This document shows positions 36,336 through 45,945 of a DNA stretch of 64,000 nt, piece after piece. The stretch is from Acinetobacter soli. Lineage in GTDB: Bacteria; Pseudomonadota; Gammaproteobacteria; Pseudomonadales; Moraxellaceae. Every line of letters begins with the position of its first letter. Positions within the stretch are counted from its first letter, which is position 1. The stretch is from contig NZ_BBNM01000001.1 of assembly GCF_000760595.1 (NCBI RefSeq), forward strand, positions 372,001 through 436,000. Direction: 5' to 3'. Made by a program: the position numbers and the translations under genes. Below the pieces are notes generated by a model. The model had not been told where the DNA came from and did not search any database. It saw nothing but the letters and a program-made list of their open reading frames with translations.

Positions 36336-37820
36336 CTAATTTGAGGACTGCGGAAGTTCCGTGACTAGTCTTAAAGAAACTGACAACTCATCCAGCTGGA
36401 AGTGGGGTCTTAAAAAGACCACCGATTTGTAGTGTCCCGGTTGTGCCGGATCTTCTACAACCTTTACAGATGCCTCACGAAGTGGGTATTGCGCTTTTGC
36501 TTCTTGTGAAGCTCCATCATCAAGCAATACATACTGAGACAGCCATTCATTCAAGAAGGCTTCTACGTTCCCTGCTGAAGCAAAACTTCCGACTTTATCG
36601 CGCATCATTGCTTTTAAGTAATGTGCAATACGCGATACGGCCATGATGTATTGAATTTGACTCGACAATGCGGAATTGGCATTTGCAGTATCACTGTCGT
36701 ACTTTTTCGGTTTTTGTGTCGATTGCGCACCAAAAAATGCAGCGTAATCGGTATTTTTACAATGTACTAACGGAATAAAGCCTAAATCGCTCAGCTCTTT
36801 TTCACGACGGTCTGTAATCGCAATTTCAGTTGGGCATTTAAATGCCACCTCGCCGTCATGCGTTTTAAAGGTGTGTACAGGCAGGCCTTCGACCAATCCG
36901 CCACCTTCAACACCACGAATCGCGGCACACCAGCCGTGTAAATCAAACGCATTGGTGAGTCGAGTACCAAAGGCATAAGCGGCATTCATCCACAAATAAT
37001 CGTGGTGATCTTGACCTGTCACATCCTCTGCGAAGTTAAAGCCTTCAGTGGCTGTACCTTCTTTCGGATGATACGGCAGACGACCCAAAACACGTGGCAT
37101 CGTCAACGCTACATAGCGCGCGTCTTCACTGTCTCGAAACGAACGCCATTGTACATATTCGGCCGTTTCAAAAATTTTCGATACATCACGAGGGCGATCA
37201 ATATCTGTATAAGACTCTAATCCAAACATATTTGGATCGGCAGCCGAGATAAACGGCGCATGAGCCGCAGCAGCTACATGTGAAATTTGCTCAAGCAGAT
37301 ACATATCCGATGGCGTGCGGTCAAACTCGAAATCACCAATCAACGCCGAATAAGGTGCACCACCAAAAGAGCCGTATTCTTCTTCATAAATCTTTTTAAA
37401 CAAGGTACTTTGATCAAAATCGGTTGCACCCTGAAAATCCTTGATCAGCTCTTTTTTTGTAGTGTTGAGCATGCGGATTTTGATTAATGGATTTGACGGT
37501 GTTTCTTGGCAGAAATAGTAGAGTCCACGCCAAGTCGATTCAATTTTTTGAAACTTTTCATGATGCATAATTTCGCTGAGCTGCTGGGAAATCAAGGCAT
37601 CAATCTCTGCAATTCGTTTGTCAATTGACAAGGTCATGTTTTCAGAGACGGTAATGGTACCTGCCATCACCTCTTTAGCCAATTCACCAATGAGGCTTTT
37701 GGCACGTGTATGCTCTTCATCATTACGAGCAATGCGGCTTTGCTCGACAATTGAATCGAGCAAAGGTGTACTTTGAGTCTCGACTGCTGCCGCTGTATTG
37801 GCCAGTTGTGAATTACTCAT
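36336..37820 (-). CDS. tssC: T6SS contractile sheath large subunit TssC (VipB)
   Basis: 494 residues. Signatures are KFQKIESTWRGLYYF, YGSFGGAPYSALIGDFEF and the C-terminal EDPAQPGHYKSVVFLRPHFQ with the LDELSVSLRLV end. It forms the sheath with TssB, is contracted to fire the tube and is recycled by ClpV. The ATG at 37820 has GAGGTGG just upstream and overlaps tssB by 8 bp; the annotated frame could begin 12 bp earlier but without a ribosome-binding site. Confidence 0.96.
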   Translation of the reverse strand: MSNSQLANTAAAVETQSTPLLDSIVEQSRIARNDEEHTRAKSLIGELAKEVMAGTITVSENMTLSIDKRIAEIDALISQQLSEIMHHEKFQKIESTWRGLYYFCQETPSNPLIKIRMLNTTKKELIKDFQGATDFDQSTLFKKIYEEEYGSFGGAPYSALIGDFEFDRTPSDMYLLEQISHVAAAAHAPFISAADPNMFGLESYTDIDRPRDVSKIFETAEYVQWRSFRDSEDARYVALTMPRVLGRLPYHPKEGTATEGFNFAEDVTGQDHHDYLWMNAAYAFGTRLTNAFDLHGWCAAIRGVEGGGLVEGLPVHTFKTHDGEVAFKCPTEIAITDRREKELSDLGFIPLVHCKNTDYAAFFGAQSTQKPKKYDSDTANANSALSSQIQYIMAVSRIAHYLKAMMRDKVGSFASAGNVEAFLNEWLSQYVLLDDGASQEAKAQYPLREASVKVVEDPAQPGHYKSVVFLRPHFQLDELSVSLRLVTELPQSSN

Positions 37821-38316
37821 GATCCACCTCATTGCTTAATTTACGCACTTGATCAGTATTTTTCAGCACTTCATCAAGTAAATCTTCAAGTCGCTCATTA
37901 TTCGAAATTTTATTACGCAAATCGGTCAGACGCTCACGTGCTTCGACCAGCTTACGTAATGGCTCAACTTGTTGAGCCACATGCTCTGGGCGAAAGTCAT
38001 CCATCGAATTAAAGGTTAAATCCACATGCATTCGTCCGCCTTGTTCAGTTAAGGTATTCCCTACATCAAACGCGGCACGAGGTGCCATGGATTGCATCAC
38101 ATCGTCAATATTGTCTAAATCAACGTTAATAAATTTTTTATCTTTTAATTTGGTTTTTTCAACTTCTGACGCCGCAGAAAAATCTCCCATTACGCCTACC
38201 ACAAATGGCAACTCTTTTGCTTCTTTGCCATCACCAATCTCAACGTCATAGGTGAGTTGTACACGTGGTGGTCGAATTCGTTGAAGCTTCTTTTGTACGC
38301 TTTCTCTTTTCGCCAT
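37813..38316 (-). CDS. tssB: T6SS contractile sheath small subunit TssB (VipA)
   Basis: About 167 residues: RIRPPRVQLTYDVEIGDGKE and LPFVVGVMGDFSA are the N-terminal hallmarks, and the C-terminus has the helical RLEDLLDEVLKN region. It pairs with TssC in the sheath. The ATG at 38316 is preceded by AGGA; a TTG 6 bp earlier is unlikely. It lies 21 bp after asaA in the same operon and overlaps tssC. Confidence 0.95.
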   Translation of the reverse strand: MAKRESVQKKLQRIRPPRVQLTYDVEIGDGKEAKELPFVVGVMGDFSAASEVEKTKLKDKKFINVDLDNIDDVMQSMAPRAAFDVGNTLTEQGGRMHVDLTFNSMDDFRPEHVAQQVEPLRKLVEARERLTDLRNKISNNERLEDLLDEVLKNTDQVRKLSNEVDHE

Positions 38317-38337
38317 GGTCAATTTTCCTGTGTCAAA

Positions 38338-39003
38338 TTACTTTAAAGAATCAAATGGACTTGCACTTGATTTCGATGCGGGAGCGGCGGCTTTGGCTGG
38401 AGCCGGGCTTGACGCTTTTGGTTTAGGCGTACTTTTTGTAGAACGCTTCGTGCTGGACGTTGCAGCTACACGTTGGGCACGTGCTTTATTTCTGAGTGAT
38501 TCATCGGTGATGGGTTTGAGGTTTGAGGTATCTGGCGCAGGGACAGCACTTTTGATCGCGTCGGCAAGTTCTTTCGCGGGTGGATAAGTCGTATCTTCAG
38601 TGAGAAAACGCATTTCAGTATTACGCATCTCTTTTAAGCTTGTATTGGCAATCGCAACGCTCGATAAGAAAGTGACGTCTGTGAGGAGATTTCCGCGAAC
38701 ATTCTGCTGCTTGAGTTGATTGACTAAATACAGCGCATTCATATTTTGTCCGATCTGATGAAAACGCATCGCAGCCTGAGCCAATAAATCATTTTTACGA
38801 TCGGCATTTTTTTTATCACACACTTGTGCATAAAGTGAAAGTAGGGCTTGATCTGTTTGCCCTGCAGCCTGCGGATAATCACGTATACAGCTCTTTTTCA
38901 GCTTAATATTTTCATCGTTTGCATGAGCAGAATTTAAAAATGTTAAGCCAACTAAAATCACTGAAAATACAATACTTTTTCTCAAAATATGCCTCTTAAT
39001 CAT
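38338..39003 (-). CDS. asaA: Periplasmic T6SS assembly protein AsaA
   Basis: 221 residues. A signal peptide (IVFSVILVGLTFLNSAHAND) is followed by an all-helical domain with two cysteines (KKSCIRDYP and QVCDKKNAD) that could form a disulfide, then a Lys/Pro/Ala/Ser-rich tail ending in SPFDSLK. Its position upstream of tssB matches AsaA of Acinetobacter baumannii, a periplasmic protein reported to bind TssM and to be needed for assembly. It may replace part of the missing TssJ function. It is the first gene of the leftward operon, so expression begins in the divergent region. Confidence 0.82.
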   Translation of the reverse strand: MIKRHILRKSIVFSVILVGLTFLNSAHANDENIKLKKSCIRDYPQAAGQTDQALLSLYAQVCDKKNADRKNDLLAQAAMRFHQIGQNMNALYLVNQLKQQNVRGNLLTDVTFLSSVAIANTSLKEMRNTEMRFLTEDTTYPPAKELADAIKSAVPAPDTSNLKPITDESLRNKARAQRVAATSSTKRSTKSTPKPKASSPAPAKAAAPASKSSASPFDSLK

Positions 39004-39255
39004 TTAAATTTTTTAGGGAAAGACATTACAATTTTTTGTCAATCACAAATCTGCTCATCAATTTTTATAAAATTCGAACGTGCGGATTCTATCAAAAAAC
39101 ACACCAAGCTCGTCAAGACTAATCTGTCTATTTATTTTAAAACTTTATTTAACACGCAATCAATAATCAATACAAGAGAGTTTAATACAATCAACTTCAT
39201 CTACCCATTAATGTTTTTTTTCGGTAGAATAAAAAAGCAAAACGCACCTAAAAAA

Positions 39256-39286
39256 GTATAATTTATTTAAAATCAATAAATTATAC
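39256..39286. promoter_or_regulatory. 12-bp inverted repeat in the divergent T6SS promoter region
   Basis: GTATAATTTATT (39256-39267) and AATAAATTATAC (39275-39286) are perfect inverted repeats with a 7-nt spacer. Each arm contains TATAAT or its complement. It lies in the very AT-rich 368-bp gap between asaA (-) and tssH (+), 85 bp before tssH. It could be an operator for a T6SS repressor, an H-NS-type nucleation site or overlapping promoters. No other structure is evident in the gap. Confidence 0.5.
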
Positions 39287-39371
39287 ATAAAAAATGGTGT
39301 TTTATTTTTTAGAAGATGTGAATTTTCTTATTCAAGATTCTAGTAAATATTAATAAAACGACCTGAGATTT

Positions 39372-42038
39372 ATGATGAGCAATTTAAAAATTCTAATTAC
39401 CAAATTATCGAGTAACTCTCGGACAGCATTAGAAAAATCAGCAAACTCATGTATTTTGTTACAAAACTTTGAAATTGAAATTGAACACCTGTTTTTAGAG
39501 CTTTTAAATCAAAGCAGCAATAACGATTTAAAAATTTTACTAAACAAATACAAAATTAATTTAGATAAACTTTCAAGTGATTTAAATCAATCACTTAACA
39601 CCCTACCTAAGGGAAATAATCGCACGCCAATTTTCTCAAAATCAATTGTTCGATTATTGGAACAGGCTTGGTTAGTTGCATCAGCAGATCAAACTCCGAT
39701 TATTCGAAGTGGCCACTTATTGGTCGCGCTATTAACAGCAGCCGATCTTTATCAAATTGCGATTCGTGCATCGGAACGTTTTGAGGATATTCCAGTTGAA
39801 TTACTCAAACATAAGTTTCTCGAAGAGTGTGAACACAGCCCAGAAAATATTCATCACGAAGACGTTAATCCTGCACCTGCAAAAGCGTCAGATACCAAAC
39901 AAAAAACGCCAGCACTCGATTTATACACCATCAATCTAACCGATAAAGCTAAAAATGGTGCAATTGATCCTGTAATTGGCCGTGAAAATGAAATTCGCTT
40001 AATGCTGGATATTTTGATGCGTAGACGTCAGAACAATCCGATTTTAACTGGTGAACCTGGCGTGGGAAAAACCGCGGTGGTTGAAGGTCTTGCACTCAAG
40101 ATTGCACAGGGTCAGGTACCGAGTGCCCTACTCAATGTACACTTGCATACCTTGGATATGGGGCTGCTACAAGCAGGCGCAAGTGTAAAAGGTGAATTTG
40201 AAAATCGTTTAAAACAAGTGATTCAAGAAGTTCAATCTTCGACGCATCCTATCATTTTGTTCATTGACGAGGCACATACCCTGATTGGTGCAGGCGGACA
40301 AGCCGGGCAAAATGATGCTGCCAACCTTTTAAAGCCTGCCCTTGCGCGGGGTGAGCTTCGAACAATCGCAGCAACCACGTGGGCAGAATACAAACAATAT
40401 TTTGAAAAAGATGCTGCGCTCAGCCGCCGCTTTCAGGTCATTAAAGTTGAAGAACCGTCTGAAGAAGTTGCGGTTGACATGCTGCGCGCCATGATTCCAG
40501 TCATGCAGCAGCATTTTAATTTACATATCGACGATGAGGCGATTGTGACAGCCGTACAGGCCTCGCATCGCTACATCAGTGGTCGTCAGCTGCCTGACAA
40601 AGCCATCAGTGTGCTCGATACCGCCGCAGCGCGTGTCGCACTGACACAAAATGCACAGCCGGTGATGCTCGATCAGCTACAGGCCGAGCTACATAATCTT
40701 CAACTTGAACACGATTTATTAACGCATGAGCATCGCCACTCTGCGGCACATGAGCAGCGTTTAAACAGCTTGAATCAGGATATTCAAGCTGTAAATCATC
40801 AGATCCAAGCCGTACAAGCACGCTGGCAGCAAGAGCTTGAACTGGTTAAAAAAATTCAGGATATTCAAAAAAATAGTGAAAATTTAGAGGATTATTCAGC
40901 TCAGCTTTTGCCATTGCGTAATAGCTTACAACAGCTTCAGGGCAATGAGCCATTGGTGTTTGAACGTGTGACTGCACAGATGATTAACCAGATTATTTCC
41001 GACTGGACCGGTATTCCAGTAGGTAATATGGTGCATGACGAAATTCAACATATCCTGACGCTCAAAGATAAATTAGAACAGCGCGTAATGGGACAAGACT
41101 ATGCGCTCGAACAGCTCGTGCAGGGAATTAAAACCTCTAAAGCTCGTTTGGAAGATCCCAATAAGCCACAAGGCGTATTTTTACTGGTAGGGCCAAGTGG
41201 TGTCGGTAAAACAGAAACTGCACTTGCACTTGCAAATGAGCTTTATGGTGGTGAACAACACCTGATTACCATCAATATGTCTGAATACCAAGAAGCACAT
41301 ACCGTTTCATCCCTAAAAGGTGCGCCTCCAGGCTATGTCGGTTACGGTCAAGGTGGCGTGTTAACCGAAGCTGTGCGTCGTCATCCGTACAGCGTGGTAT
41401 TACTCGATGAAATTGAAAAAGCCCATAGCGATGTTCAAGAGCTGTTTTATCAGGTGTTTGATAAAGGCATGCTTGAGGATGGTGAAGGCCGGTTAATCGA
41501 CTTTAAAAATACCACCCTCATTCTGACCTCAAATGCAGGTTCAAGCAGCATCATGAAAACGTGTATTAACCGTCCAGTCGAGGAATGGCCAAGCGCGATT
41601 GAATTGATTGAACAACTTAAACCAAGTTTGTATCAGCACTTTAAACCGGCATTTTTAGGACGTATGCGAATTGTGCCCTATTTTCCATTGCACGATGAGT
41701 TACTGATTCAAATTATCCGCCATAAACTCGATAAAATTGTCCACCGTTTGACGGCCCAGTACAGTACAGAGGTGGAGTATTCAGATGATGTGGTTGAACT
41801 CATTTTGATGCGTTGTACCGAAGTCGATAGTGGTGCGCGTAATGTTGATCACATTTTAAATGCAAGTGTATTACCAGCACTTGCCACCCACATTTTGATG
41901 GCGTTAGCCGATCAAAACCTACCAAAACGAATTGTAATAGATACCCAAGACGATGAAATCGTCTACCAGCTTGATCCTGTTGAAAAAAAATCGAGTAAAA
42001 AACGTGTCGTCAAAACGACTAAAGTGTCTGAAGCGTGA
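39372..42038 (+). CDS. tssH: T6SS sheath-disassembly AAA+ ATPase ClpV (TssH)
   Basis: 888 residues, ClpB-like. An N-terminal Clp-N domain (about 10-150) is followed by AAA-1 with Walker [10 protein letters not shown] (about 224), a coiled-coil middle region (about 420-540: [20 protein letters not shown]) and AAA-2 with GPSGVGKTE (about 610). It unfolds contracted TssB/TssC sheath so the subunits can be reused. The N-domain starts with [20 protein letters not shown], as in ClpV rather than ClpB. Two adjacent ATGs (39372, 39375) are possible. It is the first gene of the rightward operon. Confidence 0.95.
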   Translation: MMSNLKILITKLSSNSRTALEKSANSCILLQNFEIEIEHLFLELLNQSSNNDLKILLNKYKINLDKLSSDLNQSLNTLPKGNNRTPIFSKSIVRLLEQAWLVASADQTPIIRSGHLLVALLTAADLYQIAIRASERFEDIPVELLKHKFLEECEHSPENIHHEDVNPAPAKASDTKQKTPALDLYTINLTDKAKNGAIDPVIGRENEIRLMLDILMRRRQNNPILTGEPGVGKTAVVEGLALKIAQGQVPSALLNVHLHTLDMGLLQAGASVKGEFENRLKQVIQEVQSSTHPIILFIDEAHTLIGAGGQAGQNDAANLLKPALARGELRTIAATTWAEYKQYFEKDAALSRRFQVIKVEEPSEEVAVDMLRAMIPVMQQHFNLHIDDEAIVTAVQASHRYISGRQLPDKAISVLDTAAARVALTQNAQPVMLDQLQAELHNLQLEHDLLTHEHRHSAAHEQRLNSLNQDIQAVNHQIQAVQARWQQELELVKKIQDIQKNSENLEDYSAQLLPLRNSLQQLQGNEPLVFERVTAQMINQIISDWTGIPVGNMVHDEIQHILTLKDKLEQRVMGQDYALEQLVQGIKTSKARLEDPNKPQGVFLLVGPSGVGKTETALALANELYGGEQHLITINMSEYQEAHTVSSLKGAPPGYVGYGQGGVLTEAVRRHPYSVVLLDEIEKAHSDVQELFYQVFDKGMLEDGEGRLIDFKNTTLILTSNAGSSSIMKTCINRPVEEWPSAIELIEQLKPSLYQHFKPAFLGRMRIVPYFPLHDELLIQIIRHKLDKIVHRLTAQYSTEVEYSDDVVELILMRCTEVDSGARNVDHILNASVLPALATHILMALADQNLPKRIVIDTQDDEIVYQLDPVEKKSSKKRVVKTTKVSEA

Positions 42039-42055
42039 GTCTATAGAGTAATGCT

Positions 42056-43156
42056 ATGCAACTAAATTTGTCAGAATTGCTAAATCCAATTACTGAACAC
42101 TCGCCATGTGGAGAGGATTATTCATTCTCTAATGAATTTCATCGGATCAAGCAGGCCAGAACACAAGATGATCTGCTACTTGATCAGGGAGATTGGGTTA
42201 CCGCACCCAAACAGGCCAACTGGGAATTGGTGATTGAGACATCGACAGATTTATTACAACAGCACACCAAAGATATTCGTTTACTCACTTGGCTCGTTGA
42301 AGGCTGGGCAAATCTGGCTGGATTTGAAGGTATTGCCAAAGGCGTAGAGCTGAGTCATCTGCTCCTCGATCGTTACTGGGATTCGATTCATCCGGTGATT
42401 GAAGATCAGGATTTAGATCAGCGTTTGGGGCTGTTACAGGGATTAATTAATCAGCTTCCAATGCTTGTAAAAAAAGTACCTCTGATCAATACAGCACCTT
42501 ATTATGCATTGCTGCAATACGAAAGTTTTCTTTACCATCAGAATATTCGTAGAAAGCAAAGCGATGAATACTCCGATTCAGATGCACCAAATGAACTTGA
42601 AGTATTTGAGCAAGCCCTGTTTAACACTTCAAAAAGTTTTCAATATCAAAACTATCAGTCATTTAAAGAAATTCTTGAGCAATGGCATACCTTAAAACAG
42701 GTACTTGATACACATATGGGACTTGATGCGCCAAGCTATGCTGCAATTGATTCGAGTCTGGAGGGAATTGATGTGACCCTGCGTAAAATTTATAAGGCTG
42801 ATACGTTTGATACTGCGCCAAGCCAAACTTCCTCCATATCTGATCAAAACCACAATGATGTTGTCGCTTTAGACCAAAGTAACCACCCTGTAGCACAGCC
42901 TGTATCCTCACAGTTTCAGCCAGTTGCTCAAAGCCATATTGAAAACCGCGAACAGGCCATTCGCGTACTACAGCAAATTTCGGACTATTTTCAAACCAAT
43001 GAACCGCATAGCCCTGTCAGTTATATGCTGCAAAAAACCATTAAATGGAGTCAGATGCCGCTACACGAATGGCTGGCCCAAGTGATTAAGGATGAACATC
43101 CGCTTCAACAAATACATGATACATTGGGTGTTCAAACCCAAAATGAATACGAATAA
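42056..43156 (+). CDS. tssA: T6SS cap/priming protein TssA
   Basis: 366 residues with the N-terminal ImpA domain: LLNPITEHSPCGEDYSFSNE, VIETSTDLLQQHTKDIRLL and LTWLVEGWANLAGFEGIAKG. The centre is an acidic/Gln-rich linker and the C-terminus a short VasL-like helical part (REQAIRVLQQISDYFQTNEP, then PHSPVSYMLQKTIKW). TssA guides polymerisation of tube and sheath from the baseplate. It follows tssH by 17 bp and precedes tssK by 16 bp. Confidence 0.9.
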   Translation: MQLNLSELLNPITEHSPCGEDYSFSNEFHRIKQARTQDDLLLDQGDWVTAPKQANWELVIETSTDLLQQHTKDIRLLTWLVEGWANLAGFEGIAKGVELSHLLLDRYWDSIHPVIEDQDLDQRLGLLQGLINQLPMLVKKVPLINTAPYYALLQYESFLYHQNIRRKQSDEYSDSDAPNELEVFEQALFNTSKSFQYQNYQSFKEILEQWHTLKQVLDTHMGLDAPSYAAIDSSLEGIDVTLRKIYKADTFDTAPSQTSSISDQNHNDVVALDQSNHPVAQPVSSQFQPVAQSHIENREQAIRVLQQISDYFQTNEPHSPVSYMLQKTIKWSQMPLHEWLAQVIKDEHPLQQIHDTLGVQTQNEYE

Positions 43157-43172
43157 ATGTGGGTAAAAACAT

Positions 43173-44540
43173 ATGTTTAAAGCAGAAAAAATCCTCTGGG
43201 GCGAAGGATTGTTTTTACGTCCACAGCATTTTCAGATTCAGGACAGCTATCATGAGCAGCGCCTGAATCAAACCATTCGGTCAACCATTCCATTTGCATA
43301 TGGTATTCGGCAACTGCGTTTTGACGAGTTACAACTCGGTACTCACGTGCTGGCACTCGAAAGCATTGAAATGATTTGGCAAGACGGCGAGATTTATCAC
43401 GCACCGAGTACAGATTTATTGCCGGAACCTTTGTTACTTGATGATCTGAATTTCCGTGGTGAGATGACGATTTATCTGACGCTACCTGTGGTTCAGCCCA
43501 ATAAAAAGAACATGAGTCATGATCAAGAACAGCAGCATTCGGGGCGTTATGCATCGCATCTTGCACATACCCATGACTTGTTTACCGATGCTCAACCTGC
43601 CGACATCACCTTACTCCGACGTCGTGCCGTATTACGCTTACTCGATCCAGTCGCAGATCCAATCAGCCAGTTAGAGGGTTTTTTATACCTCCCGATTGGA
43701 CGCATCAAACGTCATAGCTCTGGCGCTTTCGAACTGGATCAGAAGTTTATTGCACCGCTACTCCATATCGAAGCTTCAGAGGCCTTAACCTCTAATTTAA
43801 AACGTACGCTGAATGTCATTCGCGCCAAAATTAAAACGATTCAGACCAACAATCGCGAAAACGAACAGAAACTCATCGAATTTCGCTCTGGCGATATTGT
43901 CTCGTTCTGGTTGGTTAATGCACTGAATACAGCGCATGCAACATTAAGCCATTTTTTGCAGTATCCTCAAATTCATCCAGAGCGGCTTTTCTTTGAGTTG
44001 TTACGCCTAACAGGGTCTTTACTGACGTTTTCAACCGCTTACGAAGTCGATCAGTTGCCTTCATATCGCCATCATCAATTACAGCATAGTTTTCAAGAGC
44101 TGGATGTCATTTTACGCGATTTGCTAGATACGATTATTTCGAGTCGATATATCAGTATTGCGCTTAAGGAAATTCGTCCTTCTTACTGGTTGGGTAGTCT
44201 TGAATCAGACAAAATCACCCGAGATACACGGCTGTATATTGCAGTGTCGAGCAGCATGATGCAAACCCACGAACTGGTTCAGATCGTGCCGTTACGCTTT
44301 AAAGTGGGCAGTACAGTAGATGTCGAGCAACGCGTGGTGGCAGCCCTACCTGCCATACCATTGCATCATCTGATGCAGGTGCCGACCGCTATTCCCGTGC
44401 GCTCTGGGGTAAGTTATTTTGAAATTGAACCACATCACGATCTGTATCAACGCATGCTGGAATCCGAATCGATCTGTTTATACGTTCCATCGGGTTTTCA
44501 AGATATTAGCATTGAATTGATTGCTGTGATGAACGCCTAA
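43173..44540 (+). CDS. tssK: T6SS baseplate protein TssK
   Basis: 455 residues. The family hallmark KILWGEGLFLRPQHFQIQDS is at the N-terminus, and RRHSS-type loops, LPIGRIKRHSSGAFELDQKF and the C-terminal PVRSGVSYFEIEPHHDLYQ block agree. TssK trimers join the baseplate to the TssL/TssM membrane complex. It lies between tssA and tssL in the rightward operon. Confidence 0.95.
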   Translation: MFKAEKILWGEGLFLRPQHFQIQDSYHEQRLNQTIRSTIPFAYGIRQLRFDELQLGTHVLALESIEMIWQDGEIYHAPSTDLLPEPLLLDDLNFRGEMTIYLTLPVVQPNKKNMSHDQEQQHSGRYASHLAHTHDLFTDAQPADITLLRRRAVLRLLDPVADPISQLEGFLYLPIGRIKRHSSGAFELDQKFIAPLLHIEASEALTSNLKRTLNVIRAKIKTIQTNNRENEQKLIEFRSGDIVSFWLVNALNTAHATLSHFLQYPQIHPERLFFELLRLTGSLLTFSTAYEVDQLPSYRHHQLQHSFQELDVILRDLLDTIISSRYISIALKEIRPSYWLGSLESDKITRDTRLYIAVSSSMMQTHELVQIVPLRFKVGSTVDVEQRVVAALPAIPLHHLMQVPTAIPVRSGVSYFEIEPHHDLYQRMLESESICLYVPSGFQDISIELIAVMNA

Positions 44541-44551
44541 GGAGAATCTGG

Positions 44552-45355
44552 ATGAGCCAACCTACTGGTGCCCCTTCACTATTTGACGATGGCAAAATCG
44601 GCGGTGATTTTTCAGCACCCAATCAATACAGTCAGCAGCAAAGTGTCAATCTGGTCGATTTGTTACATGATGGATTTTATATTGTTTTCCTCATTCGAAA
44701 TCAGTATATCCCATCGGATGTGCAAGAATTCCGCCAGAAAATTGTCGACTTACTCAATCGCTTTGAACAGCAAGCTAAAAAGCTGCATTTTTCAGCCGAT
44801 GATATCCACGATGCTAAATATGCTTTTTGTGCGCTGATAGATGAAACGATTGTGACTCAGCAAGATCCAAGTTTCTTTCACTTGCAAAATGCATGGCTGA
44901 TCAGTCCATTACAATTAAGCCTCTTTGGTTCACAGCTTGCTGGCTATCAATTTTTTGAAATACTGGAACAACTGCGCAGTAAAGGGAAAGCGCGTCTCGC
45001 GTCTTTAGAAGTCTTTCATTATTGTTTATTGCTCGGATTTCAGGGCAAATATCGGATTGAATCGATTGAAAGTCTGAATCATTTAGTGGCACGGGTTGGA
45101 GATGAAATTGACTACTTAAAGGGTAAAAAGGCAGCCTTCTCACCTTTTGCGGCTATTCCCGATCAAATTCGAAATATGATTCATGGTGAGCTGCCATTTT
45201 TTTGGATTTTAATTATTTTACTGATTTTTGCACTTTTGAGTTTCGGCGGACTCAAATATATGTTGGGGCATCAGGCCAATAGCTCACTTGCACCTTATCA
45301 GAATGTGGTTTCCGCGCCTGCTGAAGAAGCACATATCACCATTTACTTACCTTAA
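44552..45355 (+). CDS. tssL: T6SS membrane complex protein TssL (DotU/IcmH)
   Basis: 267 residues. The cytoplasmic DotU domain (DLLHDGFYIVFLIRNQ, KYAFCALIDETIV, FFEILEQLRSKGKARLASLE in part, YCLLLGFQGKYRI) is followed by a single C-terminal membrane segment at about 217-234 (PFFWILIILLIFALLSFG). It has no peptidoglycan-binding extension; in this cluster that is supplied by the separate OmpA-family protein at 25436. TssL joins TssM in the inner membrane. Strong GGAGA before the ATG. Confidence 0.93.
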   Translation: MSQPTGAPSLFDDGKIGGDFSAPNQYSQQQSVNLVDLLHDGFYIVFLIRNQYIPSDVQEFRQKIVDLLNRFEQQAKKLHFSADDIHDAKYAFCALIDETIVTQQDPSFFHLQNAWLISPLQLSLFGSQLAGYQFFEILEQLRSKGKARLASLEVFHYCLLLGFQGKYRIESIESLNHLVARVGDEIDYLKGKKAAFSPFAAIPDQIRNMIHGELPFFWILIILLIFALLSFGGLKYMLGHQANSSLAPYQNVVSAPAEEAHITIYLP

Positions 45356-45366
45356 AAGGCACGGAT

Positions 45367-45936
45367 ATGGCACAAGAAAAACCGACTTCATTACGTATAT
45401 TACAAACATCTAAAAAAAAATCAGCTTCACCTTTTATGTTTGGTCTTGTGGGGTTCATGACCGGCGTTGGTGTCACTTTAATGGGATTTTTTCTGGTTTT
45501 ACAACCGTCTATGGGTTTATCTTCGGCACATTCACAAGCCGACGAGGTTGTGGTTCCAATTACGCCGAATCCACCTAGCTTACGTCAGGATGTGGAAACA
45601 CCTGCACGTTCAGAAACCGCGCATGTAACCACGACAACGGGCGATGAAGCCGATACTGAAATCGCACAGCCGAAAGACAGTGAGCTCAGCAAACTTTTTT
45701 CGCATACCCCCGCAGCCCCGCCGGTTCAACGTGTTTCGCCATTTGATCAATCGCTACATGCGACACCGAAAACAGCAACATCTCCTAAACCTGCGGCTCA
45801 AACAACACCCAAAAAAGCCAATACAGCAGAGCCTAAAACTAATCATGATGCTGCCGTACCAGTTGCTAAGCCCACAACAGATTCTACAGCCGAGCCTTCA
45901 ACTGCTGCGCCAGCAAAACCTGCAGAGGCAAGTTAA
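45367..45936 (+). CDS. Single-pass membrane protein with Pro/Ala/Thr-rich periplasmic tail
   Basis: 189 residues. A short cytoplasmic N-terminus is followed by one membrane segment at about 23-46 (MFGLVGFMTGVGVTLMGFFL) and a long low-complexity tail rich in Pro, Ala, Thr and Lys. The topology is that of a TonB- or FtsN-like periplasmic strut. Residues 124-130 read SPFDQSL, matching the C-terminus of AsaA. It sits between tssL and tagX with gaps of about 10 bp, so it belongs to the T6SS operon. No known domain is recognised and its function is not known to me. Confidence 0.75.
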   Translation: MAQEKPTSLRILQTSKKKSASPFMFGLVGFMTGVGVTLMGFFLVLQPSMGLSSAHSQADEVVVPITPNPPSLRQDVETPARSETAHVTTTTGDEADTEIAQPKDSELSKLFSHTPAAPPVQRVSPFDQSLHATPKTATSPKPAAQTTPKKANTAEPKTNHDAAVPVAKPTTDSTAEPSTAAPAKPAEAS

Positions 45937-45945
45937 GTCTCATCT

